A stretch of DNA of 12,510 nt from Rhodothermaceae bacterium (GCA_024643915.1 JAHEMB010000038.1:1-12510); one strand, 5' to 3'; numbered from the stretch's first letter, positions 1 through 7,840 are shown. Numbers and translations: made by a program. Notes: generated by a model not told the origin, from the sequence alone.

Positions 1-101
1 GTCACCGGTTTCAGCGGCGGCCGGATGCGGTAATAGCCGACCTCGGCGACGGGCACGCCCCTGCGCGCCGCGATCACCGCCGAGACGGTGACGCCGCAGA
101 A
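1..101. other. Left-edge segment not matching MurE
   Basis: This stretch is open in the frame of MurE but does not encode what should precede the MurE TTPDAL motif. The P-loop region (GTNGKT type) and the GTV-YRIG-like strand expected within about 30 to 60 residues are absent, and the translation is Arg/Asp/His-rich. The other two + frames contain stops. On the minus strand the same bases are open and read like ordinary protein, including GVPVAEVGYYRIRPPLKPV, which I cannot assign to a family. The likely reading is that a foreign or inverted fragment is joined to murE somewhere between about bases 50 and 105. A divergent MurE N-terminal region cannot be fully excluded. Confidence 0.4.
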
Positions 102-1109
102 GCCTCGCTTACCACACCCGACGCCCTCGAACTGCAGAAAACCCTGCGGCAGATGGTCGATAACGGCTGCACCGCCTGCACGATGGAAGTCTCCTCACAT
201 GCCCTCGCCCAGGACCGCGTGCGCACCATCGACTACGACGTGGCGATCTTTACCAATCTGACGCGCGACCATCTCGACTACCACGGCACGTTCGATCACT
301 ACCGGGCCAGCAAGAAAAAGCTTTTCGATGGACTAAGCGACGGAGCCACCGCGCTCTACAATGCCGACGACGAAGCCGGTCCACAGATGGCAGCAGATAC
401 CGCCGCCCGCGTCCTCTCCTACGGCCAGCTTCCCACCGCCGACCTGCGCGTGGAAGTACTCGCAAACTGCATCAGCGGCCTCCGGCTGCGCCTCGACGGG
501 CAGGAGCGGAAATTCCGGCTGGTAGGCCTCTTTAACGCGTACAACCTGCTGGCTGCCTACGGCGCTGGCCGCGCCCTGGGCTACACGCAGAACGAGGTGC
601 TCGACGCCCTCGAGGAAGCCCGGCCCGTGCCGGGACGCTTCGAGCAACTCCGCTTCGACGACGGCACCACCGTCATCGTCGATTACGCGCACACACCCGA
701 CGCTCTAGAAAACGTGCTTAAGACGATCAAGGAAACGAAAAGCGATGAGGCCGCGCTCTGGTGCATCTTCGGCTGCGGCGGCGACCGCGACCGCTCCAAG
801 CGGCGCGTGATGGGCAGCCTCGCCGAGCATCACGCCGACCACGTCATCGTCACCAGCGACAACCCGCGCACCGAAGAGCCCGGCGCCATCCTGAACGACA
901 TCCGGCGTGGCATGGACCGCCCGGCGGAGGCCCTCTGGATCGTGGACCGGCGCGAGGCTATCGCCGAAGCTGCACGCCTTGCTGCCCCCGGCGACGTCGT
1001 CGTCATCGCGGGCAAGGGCCACGAAACGTACCAAATTCTCGGCACCGAGAAATTCCCATTTGACGACCGCGAAGAGGCCCGAAAAAGTTTTAGCTTGCGG
1101 CGGCACTAA
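102..1109 (+). CDS. murE: UDP-MurNAc-tripeptide synthetase MurE (5'-truncated)
   Basis: Cytoplasmic Mur ligase that adds the third residue to UDP-MurNAc-L-Ala-D-Glu, using ATP. The recognisable protein starts at about base 102 with SLTTPDALELQ and continues through MEVSSHAL and FTNLTRDHLDYHG. The YRASKKKLF segment (bases 300-326) carries the lysine that is carbamylated in Mur ligases. FNAYNLLAA (about 532) and VDYAHTPDAL (about 678) follow. The C-terminal domain has FGCGGDRDRSKR, then DNPR at 858-869, the motif of meso-diaminopimelate-adding enzymes (Lys-adding enzymes differ here), and GKGHETYQ. Family members have about 490 residues. Roughly the first 150, including the UDP-binding domain and the ATP P-loop, are missing because the sequence departs from MurE upstream of about base 102. 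The ATG at 153 lies inside the conserved domain and is not the true start. It leads the cluster in this window, with a 137-base spacer before mraY. Confidence 0.93.
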   Translation, partial: ASLTTPDALELQKTLRQMVDNGCTACTMEVSSHALAQDRVRTIDYDVAIFTNLTRDHLDYHGTFDHYRASKKKLFDGLSDGATALYNADDEAGPQMAADTAARVLSYGQLPTADLRVEVLANCISGLRLRLDGQERKFRLVGLFNAYNLLAAYGAGRALGYTQNEVLDALEEARPVPGRFEQLRFDDGTTVIVDYAHTPDALENVLKTIKETKSDEAALWCIFGCGGDRDRSKRRVMGSLAEHHADHVIVTSDNPRTEEPGAILNDIRRGMDRPAEALWIVDRREAIAEAARLAAPGDVVVIAGKGHETYQILGTEKFPFDDREEARKSFSLRRH

Positions 1110-1246
1110 AACGAACGGAGGAATGAACGAGAGGAATAATGGAAGAGACTTTTATTTACCCTAATTGCCTTCTTCAGCACCCCGGCGTTCCGGCTCCCCG
1201 ACTCCTGACACTCCGCGTTCCGCACTCCGCACCCCGCACTTGAACG
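1110..1246 (+). repeat. murE-mraY spacer with heptad repeats
   Basis: The first part (about 1110-1150) is purine-rich on the + strand, with GGAAT-type units recurring. The second part (about 1178-1243) is pyrimidine-rich and made of 7-base units: CACCCCG at 1178, then CACTCCG 1209-1215, CGTTCCG 1216-1222, CACTCCG 1223-1229 and CACCCCG 1230-1236. CGTTCCG also occurs at 1186. The two parts therefore resemble the same theme in opposite orientations, though I see no long perfect inverted pair. The array ends four bases before the mraY ATG, so it replaces any Shine-Dalgarno sequence. I see no convincing promoter. Confidence 0.65.
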
Positions 1247-2404
1247 ATGCTTTACTACCTCATCGACTATCTGGAGCAACTCTACCAGCCGCCCGGCTTC
1301 CAGGCGATCCGCTTCATCACGGTGCGGGCTTCGCTCTCGGCCCTGACGGCGCTCGTCATCGCCCTCTTTGTCGGGCGCAGCATGATCAACTGGCTGAGCC
1401 GGCAGCAGCTTGGCGAGCGGGTGCGCGAGGGCGAGGACGCCGGCGCCGTGAGCCACGCCCACAAAGCCGGCACCCCTACGATGGGCGGCCTCATCATCAT
1501 CCTGGCCATCCTTACGGCCACGCTCCTCTGGGGCGCCATCGCCGAGGTCTACGTCATCCTCGCCATCGTGGCGACGGCCTGGATGGGAGCCATAGGCTTC
1601 GCCGACGATTACATCAAGACGATTAAGAAGAACAAAGAGGGCCTTTCGCCGCGCATGAAGGTGGCCGGGCAGGTGGGCATCGGCCTCCTCGTAGGCGCCA
1701 CGCTTTACTTCTATCCCGGCTTCGAGGCCTACAACACGTTCACGTCGCTCCCCTTTATGACGGACGGCGTCCTCAACTACTATTTCTTCGATGACTGGGA
1801 CGGCGCGATAGACCTGGGATGGCTCGTATACATCCCCGTGGCCATCTTCATCATGACGGCCGTCTCCAACGCCGTCAACCTCACCGACGGCCTCGACGGG
1901 CTAACGACGGGCGTGACGGCTTTCGTCTCCCTCGGCCTGGTGGTGCTGTGCTACGTCTCGGGCAACGCTAACTTCTCCGAGTTCCTCAACGAACTATTCC
2001 TGCCCGGCACGGGCGAGCTGACGGTCTTCGCAGCGGCCATGGCGGCAGCCTGCTTCGGCTTCCTCTGGTTCAACGGCTACCCCGCCACCGTCTTCATGGG
2101 GGACACCGGCTCGCTCGCTCTCGGCGCCGCCGTAGGAGCACTCACCCTCATGGTGCGCAAAGAACTCTTGATCCCGCTCCTGGGCGCCGTCTACTTCATG
2201 GAGGCCCTTTCGGTCATCATGCAAACGGTCTACTTCAAATACACGAAACGGCGAACGGGCACCGGTCAGCGGATCTTCCTGATGGCCCCGATCCACCACC
2301 ATTTCGAGGCGAAAGGCACGCACGAGGCGAAGATCGTCACGCGCTTCTGGATCATCACTGCCGTCACCGTCATCGCCGCCATCATGACCATGCGGATACG
2401 ATGA
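1247..2404 (+). CDS. mraY: Phospho-MurNAc-pentapeptide transferase MraY
   Basis: Integral membrane enzyme that transfers phospho-MurNAc-pentapeptide from UDP to undecaprenyl phosphate, giving lipid I. At 385 residues it has the family length and the alternating hydrophobic segments expected of a ten-helix protein. Diagnostic motifs appear in order: KAGTPTMGG near residue 75, the acidic pair in FADDYIK (Asp120 and Asp121), KNKEGL just after, NAVNLTDGLDGL with Asp214, FMGDTGSLA with Asp286, and the HHHFE loop at about residues 350-354. These acidic and histidine residues correspond to the Mg- and substrate-binding site of the family. The ATG at 1247 follows the spacer repeats directly, with no Shine-Dalgarno sequence, and leaves a normal N-terminus. 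Its product is the substrate of MurG, encoded downstream. Confidence 0.98.
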   Translation: MLYYLIDYLEQLYQPPGFQAIRFITVRASLSALTALVIALFVGRSMINWLSRQQLGERVREGEDAGAVSHAHKAGTPTMGGLIIILAILTATLLWGAIAEVYVILAIVATAWMGAIGFADDYIKTIKKNKEGLSPRMKVAGQVGIGLLVGATLYFYPGFEAYNTFTSLPFMTDGVLNYYFFDDWDGAIDLGWLVYIPVAIFIMTAVSNAVNLTDGLDGLTTGVTAFVSLGLVVLCYVSGNANFSEFLNELFLPGTGELTVFAAAMAAACFGFLWFNGYPATVFMGDTGSLALGAAVGALTLMVRKELLIPLLGAVYFMEALSVIMQTVYFKYTKRRTGTGQRIFLMAPIHHHFEAKGTHEAKIVTRFWIITAVTVIAAIMTMRIR

Positions 2405-2539
2405 GAAGAAACGAATGAATCGACGAGACCAGGAATCGAAGAATCGAAGCGTTTCAGGGATAGACCTCGTCGATTCTTCGTCTCGTCGATTCTTCGATTC
2501 AACAACGCGACGGCCCCTATTCGCTTACCCCTTTGAGGC
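2405..2539 (+). repeat. mraY-murD spacer with GAATCGA-type inverted repeats
   Basis: The left half (2417-2449) is built from GAATCGA/CGAGAC units and the right half (2466-2500) from their reverse complements. GAATCGAAGAATCGA at 2433-2447 is a perfect 15-base inverted match to 2486-2500. GAATCGACGAGAC at 2417-2429 is a perfect 13-base inverted match to 2480-2492, and its first 11 bases also match 2466-2476 inverted. Several alternative hairpins are possible because the units are in a different order in the two halves. The last 39 bases before murD look ordinary. Confidence 0.85.
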
Positions 2540-3928
2540 ATGACACCAACGGAAGTTAACGGCAAACGGGTCACCGTCATCGGGGGAGCGCGGAGCGGGC
2601 TGGCCGTGGCGCGGCTGCTCAAAGAGGCCGGCGCCGACGTTTTTCTGACTGAGAAGGGCGAGGCGACGCAAGGCTTGCAGGCGGCGCTCGACGAGGCGGG
2701 GGTCGCAGCGGAGTTCGGCGGGCACACGCCCCGCGCGCTCGACGCCGACTTCTTCGTCATCAGCCCGGGGGTGCCCAGCACGGTCAACCTGGTGCAGCAG
2801 GCGCAGCGGGGCGGGATGAAGGTTTTCTCCGAGATCGAGGCGGCCTCGTGGTTCTGCAAGGCGCCCATCGTCGCCATCACCGGCACCAACGGCAAAACGA
2901 CGACGACGAGTCTGGTGGGTCATGTCTTCCGCGCCGATAGGCGTGAGACCATTGTGGCCGGCAACATCGGCTACCCCTTCTCCGACTACGTCCGCGAGGC
3001 CGGCCGGGCCGAGGTGGTGGTGCTCGAAGTGTCCAGCTTCCAGCTCGACCACATCGACACCTTCCGCCCCCGCGTCAGCATCCTGCTCAACATCACGCCC
3101 GACCACCTCGACCGCTACGGGCATGATTTCAACGCCTACGCCCAGAGCAAATTTCGCATTTTCGAGAACCAGCGCGAGGACGACGTGCTGGTCTATAACC
3201 ACGACGACGAGCTGATCCGGGAGTACGTGCAGTTGGTGACGCAGAAGCGGCCCCTGCGCGCCCTCGGCTTCAGCCAGAAAATAGAGCTGGAGGCCGGCGC
3301 CTTTGTGCGCCAGGCAAGCGCGTCTTCGGACGCCTCGCCGGAACTGGTCCTTCGGATTCATCAACAGGAGGAGGTACTCATGCATGCCGAAAAGCTCGCC
3401 CTCAGGGGGCGGCACAATCTGTACAACTCGCTGGCAGCGGCCGTGGCGGCACGCGTGATGGAGGTGCGCAGCGATGTTGTCCGCGAGAGCCTCACCAGCT
3501 TCGAGGGCGTGCCGCACCGGCTCGAACTCGTCCGAGAGATCGACGGCGTGCGCTACATCAACGACTCGAAAGCGACCAACGTCAACGCCGTCTGGTACGC
3601 CCTCGAAAGCTTCCACGAGCAGATCGTGCTGATTGCCGGGGGACGCGACAAAGGCAACGACTACGCCGCCCTCAAGCCCCTCGTCCGCGACAAGGTGCGG
3701 GCGGTGGTGGCCCTCGGAGAGAGCAAGGAAAAGGTGATGGAAGAGTTGGGGGAGGTAGTGGAGCAGGCCGTCCGCGCCCAGACGATGGAAGAGGCGCTCC
3801 GCTATGCCCGCCACTTCGCCGGCCCCGGCGACGTGGTCCTGCTCAGCCCCGCCTGCGCCTCATTCGACATGTACGAGAACTACGAGGACCGGGGCGACAC
3901 CTTCAAACGACTCGTTATGAACCTGTAG
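2540..3928 (+). CDS. murD: UDP-MurNAc-L-alanine:D-glutamate ligase MurD
   Basis: Cytoplasmic Mur ligase that adds D-Glu to UDP-MurNAc-L-Ala with ATP. It has 462 residues, the usual length. The N-terminal Rossmann-like domain begins KRVTVIGGARSGLAVARLL. The central ATPase domain has GTNGKTTTT with the P-loop lysine at residue 119, then VLEVSSFQLD and NITPDHLDRYG. A hinge GRHNLYNSLAAA leads to the C-terminal domain with VPHRLE, NDSKATNVNA, IAGGRDKGNDY and LLSPACASFDMYENYEDRG, all typical of MurD rather than MurC/E/F. The ATG at 2540 is preceded closely by GAGG, too near to be a good ribosome site. The stop lies three bases before ftsW, so the two are almost certainly translated from one mRNA. 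Confidence 0.98.
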   Translation: MTPTEVNGKRVTVIGGARSGLAVARLLKEAGADVFLTEKGEATQGLQAALDEAGVAAEFGGHTPRALDADFFVISPGVPSTVNLVQQAQRGGMKVFSEIEAASWFCKAPIVAITGTNGKTTTTSLVGHVFRADRRETIVAGNIGYPFSDYVREAGRAEVVVLEVSSFQLDHIDTFRPRVSILLNITPDHLDRYGHDFNAYAQSKFRIFENQREDDVLVYNHDDELIREYVQLVTQKRPLRALGFSQKIELEAGAFVRQASASSDASPELVLRIHQQEEVLMHAEKLALRGRHNLYNSLAAAVAARVMEVRSDVVRESLTSFEGVPHRLELVREIDGVRYINDSKATNVNAVWYALESFHEQIVLIAGGRDKGNDYAALKPLVRDKVRAVVALGESKEKVMEELGEVVEQAVRAQTMEEALRYARHFAGPGDVVLLSPACASFDMYENYEDRGDTFKRLVMNL

Positions 3929-3931
3929 AGC

Positions 3932-5074
3932 ATGGCTGCAACGTTGATACAAAAGCTCCGAGCCAACCCCGCCGACAAGTACGTGCTGTGGACCGTCCTG
4001 GTGCTGGCGGCGGCGGGGGTGGTGGCGGTCTACAGCGCCGTCACCTTCCTGGCCGAAACAAAAGCCGCGGGCGACACCGAGCTGTTCCTTGCGCGGCACG
4101 TGCTGCGGCTGGGGCTGGCCCTCGGCGCGCTCGTCGCCTTTAGCCTGCTCGACTACCGGACGTTGGCGCGCTTCAGCCGCATCGCGCTGATGTTCTCCCT
4201 CGGGCTGCTCCTTGTGGTGAAGATCGGCGGGGTGGCGGCGGGCGGTGCCACGCGCTGGCTGCAATTCGGCGCCTTCGGCTTCCAGCCCTCCGACCTCGCC
4301 AAGATCGCCCTCGTCCTCTACGTGGCGGTGCTGTTGACGAGGAAGCAGGAGTACGCGAAAGACTTCAAGCGCGCTTTCGTCCCGCTTTTCGTCTGGATCC
4401 TGCCCACGGTGGCGCTCATCGGCAGCGAGGACCTCTCGACGGCGGCCCTCGTGCTGATGGCGGTGGTGCTGATGTGTTTCGTGGGGCGGGTGAGCACCCT
4501 GCACCTGAGCGGGATGGCGGCCCTCGGCGTCTTCCTGGCCTACCTGATGCTGATGGCCTCGCCCGGGCGGGCCGCCCGCGTCGAGTCCTACCTCGGCGTC
4601 AAGATCTTCCCCAACACGAGCGCCGAGCAGGTGTTCGACGCGCAGGCCGAGGGCTACCAGGCGCGGCAGGCCCGCATCGCCTTTGCCATGGGGGGCCTCA
4701 CCGGCGTGGGGCCGGGCAAGAGCGTGCAGCGCGACTTCCTCCCGGCGCCCTACAACGACTTCATCTTCGCTATCGTCGCCGAGGAGTACGGGCTGATCGG
4801 GACAGTGGCCCTTCTTGGGCTCTTCGTTGTGCTCCTGTTTCGTGGCTTCCTCCGCATCGCACGTGGGGCGCCCGACCCACTCGGGCTGTTCCTGGGGGTG
4901 GGTTTCACCACGCTCCTGGTGCTCTACGGCTTCATCCACGCAAGCGTGGCCTGCGGGCTGCTGCCGGTGACGGGCCTGCCGATGCCGTTCGTCTCCTATG
5001 GCGGTACCTCGATGGTCGCCAACGGCGTGATGATCGGCATCCTGCTGAATATTTCCAGGCACGTTAAGAACTGA
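3932..5074 (+). CDS. ftsW: Septal peptidoglycan glycosyltransferase FtsW (SEDS family)
   Basis: Polytopic inner-membrane SEDS protein that polymerises lipid II at the division septum, acting with a class b penicillin-binding protein. At 380 residues it has the expected length and about ten hydrophobic segments. Landmarks are GGATRWLQFGAFGFQPSDLAK near residues 105-125, then SAEQVFDAQAEGYQARQARIAFAMGG and GVGPGKSVQRDFLPAPYNDFIFAIVAEE in the large extracytoplasmic loop. Asp276 in NDFIFA matches the acidic residue generally regarded as essential in SEDS enzymes. The C-terminus carries GLPMPFVSYGGTSM, the FtsW/RodA signature. RodA is the close alternative, and position between murD and murG argues for FtsW. 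It starts three bases after the murD stop. Confidence 0.96.
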   Translation: MAATLIQKLRANPADKYVLWTVLVLAAAGVVAVYSAVTFLAETKAAGDTELFLARHVLRLGLALGALVAFSLLDYRTLARFSRIALMFSLGLLLVVKIGGVAAGGATRWLQFGAFGFQPSDLAKIALVLYVAVLLTRKQEYAKDFKRAFVPLFVWILPTVALIGSEDLSTAALVLMAVVLMCFVGRVSTLHLSGMAALGVFLAYLMLMASPGRAARVESYLGVKIFPNTSAEQVFDAQAEGYQARQARIAFAMGGLTGVGPGKSVQRDFLPAPYNDFIFAIVAEEYGLIGTVALLGLFVVLLFRGFLRIARGAPDPLGLFLGVGFTTLLVLYGFIHASVACGLLPVTGLPMPFVSYGGTSMVANGVMIGILLNISRHVKN

Positions 5075-5154
5075 GAGGTTCGCGGCTCACGGATTCCGGT
5101 TTACCAGGTTCGAACGTATCGAACCGACAACCGATAACCAGAGAACCGCCCACC
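5075..5154 (+). repeat. ftsW-murG spacer: inverted heptad arrays
   Basis: The left array reads AGGTTCG 5076-5082, CGGCTCA 5083-5089, CGGATTC 5090-5096, CGGTTTA 5097-5103. The right array reads GAACCGA 5121-5127, CAACCGA 5128-5134, TAACCAG 5135-5141, then AGAACCG 5142-5148. These are inverted versions of one 7-base theme. The centre folds as GGTTCGA 5107-5113 with TCGAACC 5119-5125 around the loop ACGTA. It extends by CGGTT 5097-5101 with AACCG 5129-5133 and GGTTC 5077-5081 with GAACC 5143-5147. The array fills almost the whole spacer and ends six bases before the murG ATG. Confidence 0.85.
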
Positions 5155-6258
5155 ATGCAACGCACGCCACGCATCTTATTCGCAGGAGGGGGAACAGGCG
5201 GCCACGTCTACCCCGCCATCGCCATCGCCGACGCCGTGAAGGCGCTCGTGCCGGAGGCGGCTATTGCCTTTGCCGGGACGACGGATCACATGGAATGGGA
5301 GGCCGTGCCGAAAGCAGGCTACGCCATCCACCCCATCACCATCAGCGGCTTCCACCGGGGGCAAATGCTGCGTAACCTGACACTTCCGTTCAAGCTGATC
5401 AAGGGCCTCGCCGAGAGTTGGCGCCTGGTGAAGGGCTTCGACGCCGATGTGGCGGTGGGCACGGGCGGCTACGTCTCCGGCCCGGTCCTCCTGGCAGCGA
5501 GTCTGGGCGGGCGGCCCACCCTGGTGCAGGAGCAAAACGCCTACGCCGGCATGACCAACAAATTCCTGGCGAAGCGCGCCGCCCACGTCCACGTCGCCTT
5601 TCCCGAGGCAGCGGACTATTTCCCTGAGGGCAAAAGCGTCCTCAGCGGCAACCCGACGCGCAAGGAGTTGACCGAGGCAGACCGAGCCACCGGCCGCGCG
5701 CATTTCGACGTTCCCGACGCGGCGAAGCTGCTCCTCGTCTTCGGCGGCTCGCTCGGCAGCGCGGCCCTCAACGACGCCCTCGAAAAGCATCACCGCGCCC
5801 TCCTTGAAGACGAAAATCTCTACCTCCTCTGGCAGACAGGCACCCGCTACTTCGACCGGCTCGAAAGCAAGATCGAAAAACACCGGCGCCTGCGCCTGCT
5901 CAAATACGTGGACCGGATGGACCTTGCCTACGCCGCCAGCGACCTCGCCCTCTGCCGCGCCGGGGCCATCACGTGCAGCGAACTCATGGTGACGGGCACG
6001 CCCGCCGTCCTCGTACCCTCACCCAACGTGGCCGAGGATCATCAGACGAAAAACGCCCAGAGCATGAGCATCAACGGCGCCGCCGCGCTCCTCCCCGAGG
6101 CCCGGCTCGACGCGGACCTCTTCGAACAAACGCGAACGCTTTTGAACGATCCTGAACGACGCAAAGCGATGGCCGACGCCGCCCGCAAGCTGGCCCGCCC
6201 CGACGCCGCCGAGCGCATCGCGCGCGACGTATTGACCCTGGCCGGCTGGACCGACTAG
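5155..6258 (+). CDS. murG: UDP-GlcNAc:lipid I N-acetylglucosaminyltransferase MurG
   Basis: Peripheral membrane GT-B glycosyltransferase that converts lipid I to lipid II on the inner face of the membrane. It has 367 residues, the normal length. The N-terminal domain opens with FAGGGTGGHVYPA, the acceptor and diphosphate-binding loop, with conserved His17. GTGGYVSGPV and QEQNAYAGMTNKFLAK follow and are typical of MurG. The C-terminal UDP-GlcNAc domain has FGGSLGSAALN, LLWQTGTRYF, SDLALCRAGAITCSEL and the EDHQTKNAQSM end motif. The ATG at 5155 is the only one that gives a standard N-terminus. There is no Shine-Dalgarno sequence because the heptad array abuts the start. A 108-base spacer separates it from murC. 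Confidence 0.98.
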   Translation: MQRTPRILFAGGGTGGHVYPAIAIADAVKALVPEAAIAFAGTTDHMEWEAVPKAGYAIHPITISGFHRGQMLRNLTLPFKLIKGLAESWRLVKGFDADVAVGTGGYVSGPVLLAASLGGRPTLVQEQNAYAGMTNKFLAKRAAHVHVAFPEAADYFPEGKSVLSGNPTRKELTEADRATGRAHFDVPDAAKLLLVFGGSLGSAALNDALEKHHRALLEDENLYLLWQTGTRYFDRLESKIEKHRRLRLLKYVDRMDLAYAASDLALCRAGAITCSELMVTGTPAVLVPSPNVAEDHQTKNAQSMSINGAAALLPEARLDADLFEQTRTLLNDPERRKAMADAARKLARPDAAERIARDVLTLAGWTD

Positions 6259-6349
6259 GTAAAAGAAGATTAAAGATTTACACACGCCCCTTCACGCTGC
6301 CAACCTGACCTTATCTTGATGACCACAGTTCACGACATGCAGGGCTCGA

Positions 6350-6355
6350 AAGGAG
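6350..6355 (+). promoter_or_regulatory. Possible ribosome binding site for murC
   Basis: AAGGAG lies 11 bases before the ATG at 6367, rather far. It supports that ATG over the in-frame TTG 6316, ATG 6319 and ATG 6337, none of which has a purine-rich site. Confidence 0.4.
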
Positions 6356-6366
6356 CAGAGCAGGAG

Positions 6367-7773
6367 ATGACGGAGCGACGCAGGCAACGATCCCTCGGTA
6401 GAATTCGCAACGTGCATATGATCGGCATCGGAGGGATCGGCATGAGTTCGATTGCCGAGGTGCTGCTGAACCGGGGCTACCACGTCACCGGCTCGGACCT
6501 GAAGAAGAGCGACGTGACCGACCGGCTCGAATCGCTCGGCGCCAAGATTTTCGAGGGCCATGCCAGCGGCCAACTCGGCGATGCGGACGTGGTCGTTTAT
6601 TCCTCTGCCGTGAAGCCGCAGAAAAACCCCGAGACGGTGGAGGCCGAGCACCGGCGCATCCCCCTCATCCCGCGCTCGGTGATGCTGGGCGAGTTGATGC
6701 GGATGAAGTACGGCATCGGCATCGCCGGCACCCACGGCAAAACGACCACCACGTCGATGACCGGCCTCGTCGTCACAGAAGGCGGCTTCGACCCGACCAT
6801 CATTGTCGGCGGCAAAGTCACCGTTTTCGGCTCGAACGCGGTGGCAGGCGAGGGCGACATCATCGTCATTGAGGCCGACGAGTACGACCGGACGTTCCTC
6901 CGCCTGACGCCCTCGCTCGCCGTCATCACCAACATCGAGGTGGACCACCTCGACACCTACCGCGACCTCGACGACATCCGCGAGACGTTCACCCAGTACG
7001 CCAATCAGGTGCCCTTCTTCGGCGCCACCATCGTCTGTCTGGACGATCCGCAGGTGCAAGAAATCATCGGCCACATCGACCGGCGGCTCGTCACCTACGG
7101 CACCTCACGGCAGGCACAGATTCGTGCCGAGAACATCGAGCAGGAGGGGCTGCAGACGCGCTTCGAGGTGCTGGTGGAGAAAGAATCGCTCGGCCAGATC
7201 GAGCTGCAAATGCCGGGCCTGCACAACGTCCGCAACGCGCTCGCCGCTGTGGCCGTGGGGCTGGAGCTGGAGATCGACTTTGCGAATATCCAGAAGGGCC
7301 TCGCCAAATTCACGGGGGTGCAGCGGCGCTTTCAGAAGGTAGGGGAGGAGCAGGGCGTCCTCATCATCGACGATTACGCGCACCACCCGACCGAGATCAC
7401 GGCCACGCTCGAAGCGGCCCACGCCGGCTGGCCCGAGCGGCGCATCGTCGCCGTCTTCCAGCCGCACCTTTACAGCCGCACGCGCGATCACAAAGAGGGC
7501 TTTGCCCGCGCCTTTTTCAACGCCGACATGCTGGTCGTCACCGAGATTTACGGCGCCCGCGAAGAGCCCATCGAAGGCATCGATGGGCGGCTCATCGCGG
7601 ACCTCGCCATCCGCTTTGGTCATCGCGGCGTGCATTATGTGCCGGACAAAGAGGCGATCCCGGATTACCTCACCGAGCACATCCGCCCCAACGACACCGT
7701 CATCACTGTGGGCGCCGGGGACATCCACCGCTACGGCCTGCGCCTGCTGGAGAAGTTGAAGCAATCATCCTGA
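6367..7773 (+). CDS. murC: UDP-MurNAc:L-alanine ligase MurC
   Basis: Cytoplasmic Mur ligase that adds L-Ala to UDP-MurNAc, the first peptide step. From the ATG at 6367 it has 468 residues and places the N-terminal HMIGIGGIGMSS motif at residues 17-28, as in homologues. In-frame ATGs at 6337 and 6319 and a TTG at 6316 would only add a poorly conserved, charged tail. The ATPase domain has GTHGKTTTT with Lys125, where the MurC-specific His replaces Asn. EADEYDRTFL and TNIEVDHLDTY follow. The C-terminal domain shows GVQRRFQ, IDDYAHHPTEI, FQPHLYSRTRD and VGAGDIHRYG, all diagnostic of MurC. The spacer from murG is AT-richer at 6259-6281 but holds no promoter I can defend and only faint repeats. Confidence 0.97.
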   Translation: MTERRRQRSLGRIRNVHMIGIGGIGMSSIAEVLLNRGYHVTGSDLKKSDVTDRLESLGAKIFEGHASGQLGDADVVVYSSAVKPQKNPETVEAEHRRIPLIPRSVMLGELMRMKYGIGIAGTHGKTTTTSMTGLVVTEGGFDPTIIVGGKVTVFGSNAVAGEGDIIVIEADEYDRTFLRLTPSLAVITNIEVDHLDTYRDLDDIRETFTQYANQVPFFGATIVCLDDPQVQEIIGHIDRRLVTYGTSRQAQIRAENIEQEGLQTRFEVLVEKESLGQIELQMPGLHNVRNALAAVAVGLELEIDFANIQKGLAKFTGVQRRFQKVGEEQGVLIIDDYAHHPTEITATLEAAHAGWPERRIVAVFQPHLYSRTRDHKEGFARAFFNADMLVVTEIYGAREEPIEGIDGRLIADLAIRFGHRGVHYVPDKEAIPDYLTEHIRPNDTVITVGAGDIHRYGLRLLEKLKQSS

Positions 7774-7780
7774 GTTGCTG

Positions 7781-7826
7781 CGTTCGGCGTCTGCCTCAGC
7801 AGATCTCCCGTCGCAGAGCCCGAACG
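7781..7826 (+). repeat. murC-ftsQ spacer hairpin
   Basis: The arm 7781-7794 (CGTTCGGCGTCTGC) pairs with 7813-7826 (GCAGAGCCCGAACG) at 12 of 14 positions, around an 18-base loop that itself contains CTCAGCAGATC. CGT-beginning units at 7-base spacing are suggested but weaker than in other spacers. The hairpin ends just before the ftsQ ribosome site and has no T-run, so it is not a typical terminator. Confidence 0.7.
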
Positions 7827-7830
7827 TAAC

Positions 7831-7836
7831 AGGAAA
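7831..7836 (+). promoter_or_regulatory. Ribosome binding site of ftsQ
   Basis: AGGAAA lies four bases before the ATG at 7841 and favours that start over the in-frame TTG at 7775, whose extra 22 residues would be encoded by the hairpin. Confidence 0.5.
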
Positions 7837-7840
7837 GCAC

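Noticed and set aside
1141..1170. Promoter before mraY in the AT-rich stretch
   Set aside because: The bases are AT-rich, but I cannot see a paired -33 TTTG/-7 TAnnTTTG or a -35/-10 set with proper spacing.
2525..5062. Minus-strand open frames of about 400 codons opposite murD and ftsW
   Set aside because: They are shadows of well-identified genes, with low-complexity His/Glu/Gln-rich translations and no family motifs.
6259..6300. Promoter or heptad array in the murG-murC spacer
   Set aside because: The AT-rich stretch with AAGATT-like words is short, and the possible repeats and 5-base inverted matches are too weak to call.
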